From Alphaproteobacteria bacterium (GTDB lineage Bacteria; Pseudomonadota; Alphaproteobacteria; Micropepsales; Micropepsaceae), in assembly GCA_017308375.1 (NCBI GenBank), contig JAFKEW010000046.1:22275-86274 (forward strand): a stretch of 64,000 bases of DNA, given 5' to 3'. This document shows, piece after piece, positions 8,915 to 17,282 of this stretch. The notes beneath the pieces are model-generated. The model saw only the letters and a list, made by a program, of their open reading frames with translations, was not told where the DNA came from and searched no databases. A program made the translations under genes and the position numbers. Each line of letters starts with the position of its first letter. Position 1 is the stretch's first letter.

Positions 8915-11014
8915 CTATCCACTCCGCAAATAGCGCACGGCTTCGTCCCGCTCAAACAGATAAAGCAGAACGCGCAGGGCCTCGCCCCGCGGCGATTTCA
9001 ACTCCGGGTCCTTTTCCAGAATCATTCTGGCATCGTCGCGCGCCGCCGCCAGCAATTCACCATGCACCGCCAGATCGGCGATACGAAATGTTGGCAGCCC
9101 GCTTTGCCGCACGCCCAGAAGTTCGCCCGCGCCCCGCAATCGCAAATCCTCTTCGGCGATGACGAAGCCGTCATCGGTTTCGCGCAGGATCTTCAGCCGT
9201 GCCTTGGCGGTTTCTCCCAACGGCCCCTGGTACAGCAGAAGGCAGCTCGATTTCTCCGCCCCGCGGCCCACGCGCCCGCGTAGCTGGTGCAGTTGCGCCA
9301 GGCCGAAGCGTTCGGCGTGTTCGATCACCATGATGGTGGCTTCCGGCACATCGACCCCCACTTCGATCACGGTGGTGGCAACCAGAATTTGCGTCCGGCC
9401 CGCCTTGAAATCGGCCATCGCCGCATCGCGCTCCGGTCCTTTCATGCGGCCATGGGCAAGACCCACTTTCGATCCCAGCACGCGCTTCAGCATCGCCGCA
9501 CGGTCTTCGGCCGCCGCAAGATCGATCTTCTCCGATTCCTCCACCAGCGGGCACACCCAATAGGCGCGCGCGCCTTTGGCAAGCGCGCGGCCAAGGCTCG
9601 CCACCACATCGTCGATCCGCGCGGCGGGCAGCACGCGTGTCTCCACCGGCTTGCGGCCGGGCGGCCGGCCCGTCAGCCGCGAAACATCCATATCGCCATA
9701 GGCGGTCAGGGCCAGCGTTCGCGGAATGGGCGTCGCCGTCATCACCAGTACATCGGCGTTTTGTTCGCCTTTGCCTTGCAGCAGCATGCGCTGGTGCACA
9801 CCGAAACGGTGCTGTTCATCCACCACGGCCAGGCCCAGATCGCGAAACGCCACATCATCGGAAAATAGCGCGTGTGTGCCCACTGCGATGTCGATCTCAC
9901 CGCGCGCCAGTTTTTCCACGATGGCATCGCGACTGGGCCCGCGTTCGCGCCCGGTCAGCAACGCCATGGTGATACCGCTTGCTTTCGCCAGCGGTTCCAG
10001 GCTCGCCATGTGTTGGCGGGCAAGAATCTCGGTCGGCGCCATCAGCGCGCCTTGGGTTCCGGCCTCCACCGCATTCAGCAACGCCAGAAACGCGACCACG
10101 GTCTTGCCAGCGCCGACATCGCCCTGCAGCAGGCGCAACATGCGCGCCGGGGCCGCCATGTCGGCTTCGATTTCCGCCAGCGCCTGGGTTTGTCCTTGCG
10201 TCAGGGCAAAGGGCAGGGCGGCAATTGCCTTCGCCTTCAAACGCCCCGCACTTTTCAGCACGCGCCCCTTCGCGCCGTGAGTCCGTATGCCGCGCATCTG
10301 TGCCCGGATCAGCAGCAACGCAAGCTGGTTCGCCAGCAATTCATCATAGGCAAGCCGCATCCGGTTGGGTGCGGTGGGCAGAACATCGCCGTCGCCCTGT
10401 GGCGCGTGCGCGGCCAGCATCGCCTCGTGAAATCCGGTCCAGCCACGCGCGGCCAGCCAGGCCGTGTCCTGCCATTCCGGCAGAGGCACGAGCTTGTCCA
10501 GCGCCCCACGCACGGCCTTCGCCATCACCTTGGGCGTCAGGTCTTCGGTCAGGCCGTAAACCGGCTCGTGCAGCGGCAGGCCCGATTCCTCACCCGGCGC
10601 CACCACATGATCGGGGTGGGCCATCTGCAGTTTGTTGCCATAGCGTTCGATACGCCCGCTGACGATGCGTGTCTGGCCGATGGGCAAGGTTTTCAGGAGG
10701 TAATCGGCCCGGCCATGAAAGAACACCAGCTCCAGAACGGCCGTATCGTCAGAACAGCGCACCCGGTAAGGCCGCCGCCGGTCGGGCGACGGCATATGGT
10801 CCAGCACATGCACCTTCACGGTGGCGATCCGCCCCGGCTCCGCCTCGCTCAGGCGGGGGCGATAGCTCCGGTCCACCACGCCCACCGGCAGGTCCAGGAT
10901 CAGGTCGATCAGCCGTGGTCCCGCCACGCGCGCAATCAGCTTCTCCACCTTGGGGCCGATGCCCGGCAGGGTGTGCGTTTCCGCGAACAGGGGAAAAAGA
11001 ACCGATGGGCGCAT
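8915..11014 (-). CDS. recG: ATP-dependent DNA helicase RecG
   Basis: A 699-residue superfamily 2 helicase that remodels stalled replication forks and Holliday junctions. The N-terminal wedge/OB region (VPDLP-like LDLPVGVVDRSYRPRL, about residues 45-65) is followed by the helicase core with Walker A GDVGAGKTVVA, Walker B-type DEQHRFGV and motif III TATPIPRTLA, then the C-terminal RGRVGRG and RGAGELLGVRQSG motifs. I chose the ATG at 11014 (MRPSVLFPLF); a longer frame begins at 11050 but adds residues not typical of RecG. It diverges from sdhE-mfd with about 86 bases between, a conserved alphaproteobacterial arrangement. Confidence 0.95.
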   Translation of the reverse strand: MRPSVLFPLFAETHTLPGIGPKVEKLIARVAGPRLIDLILDLPVGVVDRSYRPRLSEAEPGRIATVKVHVLDHMPSPDRRRPYRVRCSDDTAVLELVFFHGRADYLLKTLPIGQTRIVSGRIERYGNKLQMAHPDHVVAPGEESGLPLHEPVYGLTEDLTPKVMAKAVRGALDKLVPLPEWQDTAWLAARGWTGFHEAMLAAHAPQGDGDVLPTAPNRMRLAYDELLANQLALLLIRAQMRGIRTHGAKGRVLKSAGRLKAKAIAALPFALTQGQTQALAEIEADMAAPARMLRLLQGDVGAGKTVVAFLALLNAVEAGTQGALMAPTEILARQHMASLEPLAKASGITMALLTGRERGPSRDAIVEKLARGEIDIAVGTHALFSDDVAFRDLGLAVVDEQHRFGVHQRMLLQGKGEQNADVLVMTATPIPRTLALTAYGDMDVSRLTGRPPGRKPVETRVLPAARIDDVVASLGRALAKGARAYWVCPLVEESEKIDLAAAEDRAAMLKRVLGSKVGLAHGRMKGPERDAAMADFKAGRTQILVATTVIEVGVDVPEATIMVIEHAERFGLAQLHQLRGRVGRGAEKSSCLLLYQGPLGETAKARLKILRETDDGFVIAEEDLRLRGAGELLGVRQSGLPTFRIADLAVHGELLAAARDDARMILEKDPELKSPRGEALRVLLYLFERDEAVRYLRSG

Positions 11015-11100
11015 GGGCGCCACCTTATGGGCTGCGGCGCGTGGCCTCAACGCAAGGGCCCCGCTGGCTCCCCCGGCCGCGCCGCGCTATATCCCCCGCC

Positions 11101-11397
11101 ATGACGACGACCCCTTCCGGTGGCGCGCAGGATGTGCGCCGCAAGCGCCTTCTGTTTCGCGCGCACCGCCGCGGCTTCCGCGAGGTCGACATGATTTTCG
11201 GTACCTATGCCGAACAGGCACTGGCCGGTCTCGACGATGCGGGCCTCGATCGGTTCGAGGCACTTCTGGGTGTTCCCGATCAGGAAATCTATCTCTGGCT
11301 GCAGGGCAAGGCGCCCGTCCCCGCCGAACATGACAACGCGATCTTCGCCGCCATGAAGGCGCTGTGTAACCGCAAGAACCCCACGTGGAACGACTGA
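11101..11397 (+). CDS. sdhE: FAD assembly factor SdhE (succinate dehydrogenase assembly)
   Basis: A 98-residue helical protein that promotes covalent attachment of FAD to the succinate dehydrogenase flavoprotein. The RGxxE signature is seen as HRRGFREVD about 25-33 residues in, followed by the family pattern (LDRFEALL, LGVPDQEIYLWLQGK). The ATG at 11101 gives a length close to the usual 85-100 residues; the frame stays open upstream but without family similarity. Its stop lies inside mfd: the two genes overlap by 13 bases, so they are translationally linked. Confidence 0.93.
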   Translation: MTTTPSGGAQDVRRKRLLFRAHRRGFREVDMIFGTYAEQALAGLDDAGLDRFEALLGVPDQEIYLWLQGKAPVPAEHDNAIFAAMKALCNRKNPTWND

Positions 11398-14300
11398 ACT
11401 ACATCGCCAAGGCCGACGGCCGCTTTGCGCTGACCGGCGCGCCTGAGGGGTATGACGCCTATCTTGCGGCCGAGGCCGCGCGCCGCGGCAAGCAGGTGGT
11501 GTTGTTCATTGCCGCCGATGGCGTGCACGCCGCCGCGATCGAAGAAGCGCTGCGGTTTTTTGATGCCGGGCTTCAGGTGCTGCCGTTCCCGGCGTGGGAT
11601 TGCCTGCCTTACGACCGCGTTTCACCAAAGTCCGATCTGGAAGGGCGCCGCCTCGCCACGCTGGCCGCGCTTGCGCGCCGCACGAAGGACAGTGCGCCGG
11701 CCGTGGTGGTCGCCACCGTCAACGCCGTGTTGCAGCGTGTGCCGCCGAAAGATGCGATTGCACAAGCCAGTTTCTTCGCCCATGCCGGCAAGGATGTGGA
11801 CCGCGATGCGCTGATCGTGTTTCTCGCCCGCAATGGCTACACCCGCGCCAGCACGGTGCGTGAACCTGGCGATTACGCGCTGCGCGGCGGCATTGTCGAT
11901 CTGTGGCCGCCGGGTGAGGAAGCGCCGCTGCGGCTGGATTTTTTCGGCAGCGGGCTTGAAACCATCCGCCGCTTCGATGCCGAAACCCAGTTGTCGCGCG
12001 ATACGGTTTCCGGAATCGAATTGCTGCCGGCCAGCGAAGCCCCGCTCGATCGCCAATCCATCAGCCTGTTCCGCGAAGGCTATGTTGCCACCTTCGGTCC
12101 GGCGGGACATGACGATCCGCTTTATGAATCGGTCAGCGCGGGCCGCAAACATCAGGGGATGGAACATTGGCTGCCGCTGTTCTATTCCCACCTCGATACG
12201 CTGTTCGACTACGCGCCGCGTGCACTGGTGTTTCTGTCGCATCAGGCGGTGGAGGCGAAGGACGCCCGCCTGTCCCTGATCACCGACTATTACGAGACCC
12301 GCGAACAGATGCGGCGCAGCGCGTATGACAGTGGGAACCCGATCAAGGGGGCGCCTTATAAGCCGCTGCCGCCGGACCGGCTCTATCTTTCCGGTGCGGA
12401 ATGGGACGAACGGCTTGCCAAACATCCCTTGCGCCAGCTTTCGCCGTTCCATGCGCCGGAAAGCAAAAAATCGCTCGATGCCGGCGGCAAGGCGGGGCGC
12501 GATTTCGCGCCCGAACGCGCGCAAGGCCGCGTCAATGTTTTCGAAGCGGCGGCGAACCATGTGAAGGCGTTGCAGGTGGCGGGCACGCGCGTCGTGCTCA
12601 CCGCCTGGACCGAAGGCTCGGCAGAGCGGTTGGGCGGTGTTCTGGCCGATCATGGTCTCGGGGCCGCGCGCGCCGTTTCCGGCTGGGCCGATGTGCAGAC
12701 CCTGCACAAGGGCGCTGTGGGCATTGCCGTTCTGGGTCTGGAGCATGGCTTTGAGACGCCGGATTTCGCCATTGTCGCGGAACAGGACATCCTCGGCGAC
12801 CGCATGGTCCGTGCACGGACCAAAACGCGCAAGGCGCAGAATTTCTTGCAGGAAGCCTCAAGCCTCGCGCCCGGCGATCTCGTCACCCACATCGAACACG
12901 GCATCGGCCGTTATCTGGGGCTCAAGACACTCGATGTTGCGGGCGCGCCGCATGATTGCCTGGCGCTGCAATATGACGGCGGCAAGCTGTTCCTGCCGGT
13001 GGAGAATATCGAACTTCTAACGCGCTATGGCGCCGATGAAGGCACGGCCCAGCTTGACCGGCTTGGCGGCGCCGGCTGGCAGCAGCGCAAAGCCCGCATG
13101 AAGGAACGCGTGCGCGAAATCGCGGCCGAGCTGATTGCGATTGCCGCCGCGCGCGAATTGAAAACACTTCCGGCGATTGAAGCGCCGCAAGGGCTTTATG
13201 ATGAATTCTGCGCCCGCTTCCCCTATCAGGAGACGGAGGATCAGGAAAAAGCCATTGCCGATGTGGTGTCCGACCTCGCCCACGGCCGGCCGATGGATCG
13301 CCTTGTCTGCGGCGATGTCGGATTCGGCAAAACCGAAGTGGCCTTGCGCGCGGCCTTTGTGGTGGCGATGTCGGGGGAACAGGTCGCCGTGGTGGCACCC
13401 ACCACGCTGCTCGCCCGCCAGCACGCGCGCAATTTCGCCGAACGGTTTCAGGGTTTCCCGATCAAGGTGCGGCAATTGTCGCGTTTCGTCGATGCGAAGG
13501 AAGCACGCGAAACCAAGGCCGGCCTTGCTTCGGGCGATGTGAATATTGTGGTGGGCACGCATGCGTTGCTTGCGAAGTCGATCAGCTTCTCCAATCTTGG
13601 CCTCGTCATCGTCGATGAAGAACAACATTTCGGTGTCACCCATAAGGAACGGCTGAAATCGTTGAAGGCCGACGTGCATGTGCTGACCCTGACGGCGACG
13701 CCCATTCCACGCACCTTGCAACTGGCGCTTTCCGGTGTGCGCGATCTCTCGCTGATCACCACGCCGCCGATCGACCGGCTGGCGGTGCGCACCTTCATCA
13801 CACCATTCGATCCCCTGGTGCTGCGTGAGGCGCTGCTGCGCGAACATTATCGCGGCGGGCAAAGTTTCTATGTCTGCCCGCGCATCGCCGATCTGCGCGA
13901 TGCCGAACAATTCCTGAAAGACACGGTGCCGGAGGTGAAGGCCGCCGTCGCCCATGGCCAGATGTCGGCCACCCATCTGGAGGAGGTGATGACCGCCTTC
14001 TACGAACGTCAGGTGGATGTGCTGATCTCGACCAACATCGTTGAAAGCGGGCTGGACATTCCAACCGCCAACACCCTTCTCGTGCATCGCGCCGATATGT
14101 TCGGCTTGGCCCAGCTTTATCAATTGCGTGGCCGCATCGGGCGGGCCAAACAGCGGGCTTACGCCTATCTGACCACGCCGGCCGAACGCAAACTGACCGA
14201 GGCGGCGGAGCGGCGGCTGCAGGTGCTGCAATCGCTGGATCAACTGGGTGCCGGTTTTTCGGTCGCCAGCCACGATCTCGATATCCGCGGCGCCGGCAAT

Positions 14301-14876
14301 CTTCTGGGCGAAGAACAATCCGGCCATGTCCGCGAAGTGGGCATCGAGCTTTATCAGGAAATGCTGGAAGAAGCCGTTTCGCAGATGCGCGCGGGTGGCA
14401 CGGGTGATGATCTGCCGGATGAATGGTCGCCGCAGATCAATATCGGCGCGGCCGTGCTCATTCCGGAATCCTATGTCGCCGACCTCAATGTGCGCATGGC
14501 GCTTTACCGCCGCCTCGCCGGGGTGGAAGGCCGGGCGGAGATCGATCGTTTCGCCGCCGAACTGATCGACCGTTTCGGCCCCCTGCCGGATGAGGTGAAG
14601 CATCTCTTGGAAATCGTCGCGATCAAGCATCTCTGCCGCATCGCGCTGGTGGAAAAGATCGAGGCCGGGCCGAAGGGCGCCACCTTGAGCTTCCGCAACA
14701 ATCTGTTCCCCAATCCGGTGGCACTTGTGCGCCTGATCAATGCGCATCAGAAAACCATGAAGGTGCGCCCGGATCAGAAGGTGGTCATCACCCGCGACTG
14801 GCCCGCGCCGGAACAGCGGCTGAAGGGTGTTCAGGCTTTGCTGACCCAGCTTTCCCAACTGGCGGAAGCGGCCTAG
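11385..14876 (+). CDS. mfd: Transcription-repair coupling factor
   Basis: A 1163-residue DNA translocase that removes RNA polymerase stalled at lesions and recruits UvrA. The UvrB-like N-terminal part (VLPFPAWDCLPYDRVSPK, about residues 65-85) is followed by the RNA-polymerase-interacting domain (LVTHIEHGIGRYLGLK near 500), the RecG-like helicase core with Walker A CGDVGFGKTEVALRAA and DEEQHFGV, the translocation motif RGRIGRAKQRAYAY, and a TRCF C-terminal domain. The GTG at 11385 overlaps the sdhE end by 13 bases; its N-terminus MERLNYIAKA leads directly into the family domain. The end overlaps a minus-strand DUF559 gene by 4 bases. Confidence 0.95.
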   Translation: MERLNYIAKADGRFALTGAPEGYDAYLAAEAARRGKQVVLFIAADGVHAAAIEEALRFFDAGLQVLPFPAWDCLPYDRVSPKSDLEGRRLATLAALARRTKDSAPAVVVATVNAVLQRVPPKDAIAQASFFAHAGKDVDRDALIVFLARNGYTRASTVREPGDYALRGGIVDLWPPGEEAPLRLDFFGSGLETIRRFDAETQLSRDTVSGIELLPASEAPLDRQSISLFREGYVATFGPAGHDDPLYESVSAGRKHQGMEHWLPLFYSHLDTLFDYAPRALVFLSHQAVEAKDARLSLITDYYETREQMRRSAYDSGNPIKGAPYKPLPPDRLYLSGAEWDERLAKHPLRQLSPFHAPESKKSLDAGGKAGRDFAPERAQGRVNVFEAAANHVKALQVAGTRVVLTAWTEGSAERLGGVLADHGLGAARAVSGWADVQTLHKGAVGIAVLGLEHGFETPDFAIVAEQDILGDRMVRARTKTRKAQNFLQEASSLAPGDLVTHIEHGIGRYLGLKTLDVAGAPHDCLALQYDGGKLFLPVENIELLTRYGADEGTAQLDRLGGAGWQQRKARMKERVREIAAELIAIAAARELKTLPAIEAPQGLYDEFCARFPYQETEDQEKAIADVVSDLAHGRPMDRLVCGDVGFGKTEVALRAAFVVAMSGEQVAVVAPTTLLARQHARNFAERFQGFPIKVRQLSRFVDAKEARETKAGLASGDVNIVVGTHALLAKSISFSNLGLVIVDEEQHFGVTHKERLKSLKADVHVLTLTATPIPRTLQLALSGVRDLSLITTPPIDRLAVRTFITPFDPLVLREALLREHYRGGQSFYVCPRIADLRDAEQFLKDTVPEVKAAVAHGQMSATHLEEVMTAFYERQVDVLISTNIVESGLDIPTANTLLVHRADMFGLAQLYQLRGRIGRAKQRAYAYLTTPAERKLTEAAERRLQVLQSLDQLGAGFSVASHDLDIRGAGNLLGEEQSGHVREVGIELYQEMLEEAVSQMRAGGTGDDLPDEWSPQINIGAAVLIPESYVADLNVRMALYRRLAGVEGRAEIDRFAAELIDRFGPLPDEVKHLLEIVAIKHLCRIALVEKIEAGPKGATLSFRNNLFPNPVALVRLINAHQKTMKVRPDQKVVITRDWPAPEQRLKGVQALLTQLSQLAEAA

Positions 14877-15226
14877 CCACCACCACTGCGCAGCGCGCGC
14901 AAAACGGTTTCCAGCACGGCGTCTTCATCGCTGTGCCATGTTGTGGCTTTAACGTGCATGACCTGAAAGCCATCTTCCTTCAGATGGTTTGCGCGCAAAT
15001 GGGCTTTGAACAGGCTTTCCAGTGCCGGTTGGCTGCCGTCATCCAGTTCGACAACAAGTTTTCTTTCCCGGCAGACGAAATCGACCGTGTAAGGCCCGAT
15101 CGCCTCCTGACGATGAAATTTAAATCCGGCAAAGCGGCGCCCGCTCAGCGCCTGCCACAACGCGGCTTTAGAATCCGCCGCTGCCACGTGCGCCGGTTTG
15201 CCTGCAACGCCCTGTTTCATCGGCAC
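14873..15226 (-). CDS. DUF559 protein (VSR/restriction-endonuclease-like fold)
   Basis: A 117-residue protein with the PD-(D/E)xK nuclease-like core of DUF559: FHRQEAIGPYTVDFVC followed by KLVVELDDGSQ, giving the Asp and Glu of the active site. It is shorter at the N-terminus than most relatives, and the usual GGQH after the ELD motif is GSQP here, so nuclease activity is not assured. The gene is convergent with mfd and its stop overlaps the mfd stop by 4 bases. No methyltransferase neighbour is present, so it is not part of a recognisable restriction system. Family members occur as solitary genes in many proteobacterial genomes with unknown roles. Confidence 0.78.
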   Translation of the reverse strand: MPMKQGVAGKPAHVAAADSKAALWQALSGRRFAGFKFHRQEAIGPYTVDFVCRERKLVVELDDGSQPALESLFKAHLRANHLKEDGFQVMHVKATTWHSDEDAVLETVLRALRSGGG

Positions 15227-15278
15227 CTCCTCCGGCTTCTCGCGGGCGGCGCACGGAAACGGTACTCCGGCGCGTGCC

Positions 15279-17096
15279 TTACGCGAACGCCATGATGGTC
15301 TCGCTACCGGCCTGAATGCGTTGGTGCAGCATCGCGCATTCGGGCATCATGCGTTCCATCCAGTATTTTGCCGCAACCAGCTTGGCCTCATAAAATGCCT
15401 TGTTGCCCGTGCCCTTGGTCAGGTTCTCCTGCGCCAGCTTGGCCATGCGGGCCCACATCCATCCTACCACCACAATGCCCATCAGGCGCAGATAATCGGT
15501 TGCGGCGGCACCCGCATCGTTGGGGTTTTGCAAGCCGTGCTGGGCAAGCCACATGGTCGATTGCTGCAAGGTGCCCAGCCCATCGCGCACCGGCTTCACG
15601 AACGGGGCAAGGGCGTCGCCGCCATTCGCTTCCAGCCAGCCATTGATGGCGTTGAAAAGCGCCATCGGCGCGGCACCGCCCTTGCGCCCCAGCTTGCGGC
15701 CGACAAGGTCCATCGCCTGCACGCCATTGGCGCCTTCATAGGTCTGGTTGATGCGGGCATCGCGAACGAACTGCTCCATGCCATTGTCGCGGATATAGCC
15801 GTGACCGCCCCACACCTGCATCGCCATGTTGGCGGCATCGAAACCCATGTCGGTGAAGAACGCCTTGATCACCGGCGTCATCAGATCGGCGAGAAGCCCT
15901 GCCTCCTGCGCCTCCGCCCGGTTCGAGCGCGCGATGCTCATGTTCAGCATGCTCCACATCGCGAGCGCGCGCGCCCCTTCGACGAAGGATTTGCAATGCA
16001 GCAGCATGCGCCGCACGTCCGGATGCACGATCAGAAGATCGGCGGGCTGGTCGGGTTCCTTCGGCCCGGTCAGCGCATGGCCGACGCGGCGCTCATAGGC
16101 ATAGGAAAGTCCGTTCTGATAGGCCACTTCGCCAACCGCGATGCCCTGAATGCCCACGCCCAGACGCGCCATGTTCATCATGCCGAACATGCCTTTCATG
16201 CCGGCGGATGACGATGTTTTCTGGCCTTCCTTGCGCGGCTCCGGTTTCGGGCCCAGGCGCCACGCAATCGCATCGTCGAAATTGAGCACACAGGTGGCCG
16301 ATCCCTTGATCCCCATCTTGTGTTCGATGCCGCCGCAGGAAACCCCGTTGCGCGCGCCCACCTTGCCATCCTCGCCGACCAGGAATTTCGGCACCATGAA
16401 GAAATTCACGGTGGAAAGATCGTCGTAGATCTTGCCGTTCTCGTCGGGGATTTTTGCGATCACCATGTGGACAATGTTGTCGGTCAGGTCATGCTCACCG
16501 CCGGAGATGAAGATTTTCGTGCCGCTCAGGCGGTAGGTACCGTCCGGCTGTTCGACTGCGCGCGTTTTCATCAGGCGCAAATCGGTGCCGCAATGCGGTT
16601 CGGTCAGGCACATGGTGCCGCACCATTCGCCCGCCACCATTTTCGGCACGATGTGCTGCTTCATCCAGTCCGCACCGGTGGCGGCCAGTGCGGAATAGGC
16701 CGCGCTTGTCAGACCCGGATACATCGAAAACGACTGGTTGGCCGAAATTCCCATCTCGGCAATCGCCATGGTCAGCACGATCGGCAGGCCGGAACCGCCA
16801 AAGGCCTGCGGTGCGCCCAGGCTGTTCCAACCCGCCTCGCAATAGGCCTTGTAGGCGTCCTTGAATCCCTTCGGCGTGCGCACCACACCATTTTCAAAAT
16901 GGCAGCCTTCTTCATCGCCGCTCTGGTTCAGCGGCTGCAGCACTTCTTCGGCAAACTTCGCCGCGTTGGTCAGAATGTCGTCCACCAGATCGGGCGACAT
17001 CTCCTCGAATTGCGGAAGATCGCTTTGTTTTTCCAGCTCCAGAAATTCGGTGATGAGGAACTTCATGTCGTCGACAGGGGCGCGATAGCTCGGCAT
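15279..17096 (-). CDS. Acyl-CoA dehydrogenase (605-residue FadE-like class with C-terminal extension)
   Basis: An FAD enzyme that introduces the alpha,beta double bond into acyl-CoA during beta-oxidation. After an N-terminal lead (MPSYRAPVDDMKFLITEF) comes the dehydrogenase core with GTMCLTEPHCGTDL (flavin/substrate site), KIFISGGEHDL, and the catalytic-Glu motif YEGANGVQAMDLVGRKLG around residues 450-465. About 120 residues follow that correspond to the acyl-CoA dehydrogenase C-terminal-like domain, typical for the ~600-residue class. Separate promoter is likely in the 186-base gap upstream. Electron transfer partner genes are not in view; substrate chain length cannot be read from sequence. 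Confidence 0.92.
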   Translation of the reverse strand: MPSYRAPVDDMKFLITEFLELEKQSDLPQFEEMSPDLVDDILTNAAKFAEEVLQPLNQSGDEEGCHFENGVVRTPKGFKDAYKAYCEAGWNSLGAPQAFGGSGLPIVLTMAIAEMGISANQSFSMYPGLTSAAYSALAATGADWMKQHIVPKMVAGEWCGTMCLTEPHCGTDLRLMKTRAVEQPDGTYRLSGTKIFISGGEHDLTDNIVHMVIAKIPDENGKIYDDLSTVNFFMVPKFLVGEDGKVGARNGVSCGGIEHKMGIKGSATCVLNFDDAIAWRLGPKPEPRKEGQKTSSSAGMKGMFGMMNMARLGVGIQGIAVGEVAYQNGLSYAYERRVGHALTGPKEPDQPADLLIVHPDVRRMLLHCKSFVEGARALAMWSMLNMSIARSNRAEAQEAGLLADLMTPVIKAFFTDMGFDAANMAMQVWGGHGYIRDNGMEQFVRDARINQTYEGANGVQAMDLVGRKLGRKGGAAPMALFNAINGWLEANGGDALAPFVKPVRDGLGTLQQSTMWLAQHGLQNPNDAGAAATDYLRLMGIVVVGWMWARMAKLAQENLTKGTGNKAFYEAKLVAAKYWMERMMPECAMLHQRIQAGSETIMAFA

Positions 17097-17282
17097 GGCT
17101 GCAATTCCTCATGGCTGAAGAGACAGGGTGAAATTTATGGCGTGGAAGGGCCGGCAAGCGCAAACAGGTTGCCACCGCTTCCCGTAACGTCTGCCTGCCG
17201 TCTGCATTTTACATTGATGTAAATAGCATGGCCGGGCGGCCCCGGAAAGGGCCGGGTGGCCGCCCGCACCGCATCGTTGCGC

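Noticed and set aside
13017..14858. 613-residue minus-strand frame opposite mfd
   Set aside because: Antisense shadow of the mfd helicase region; no domain signature, His/Gln/Arg-rich.
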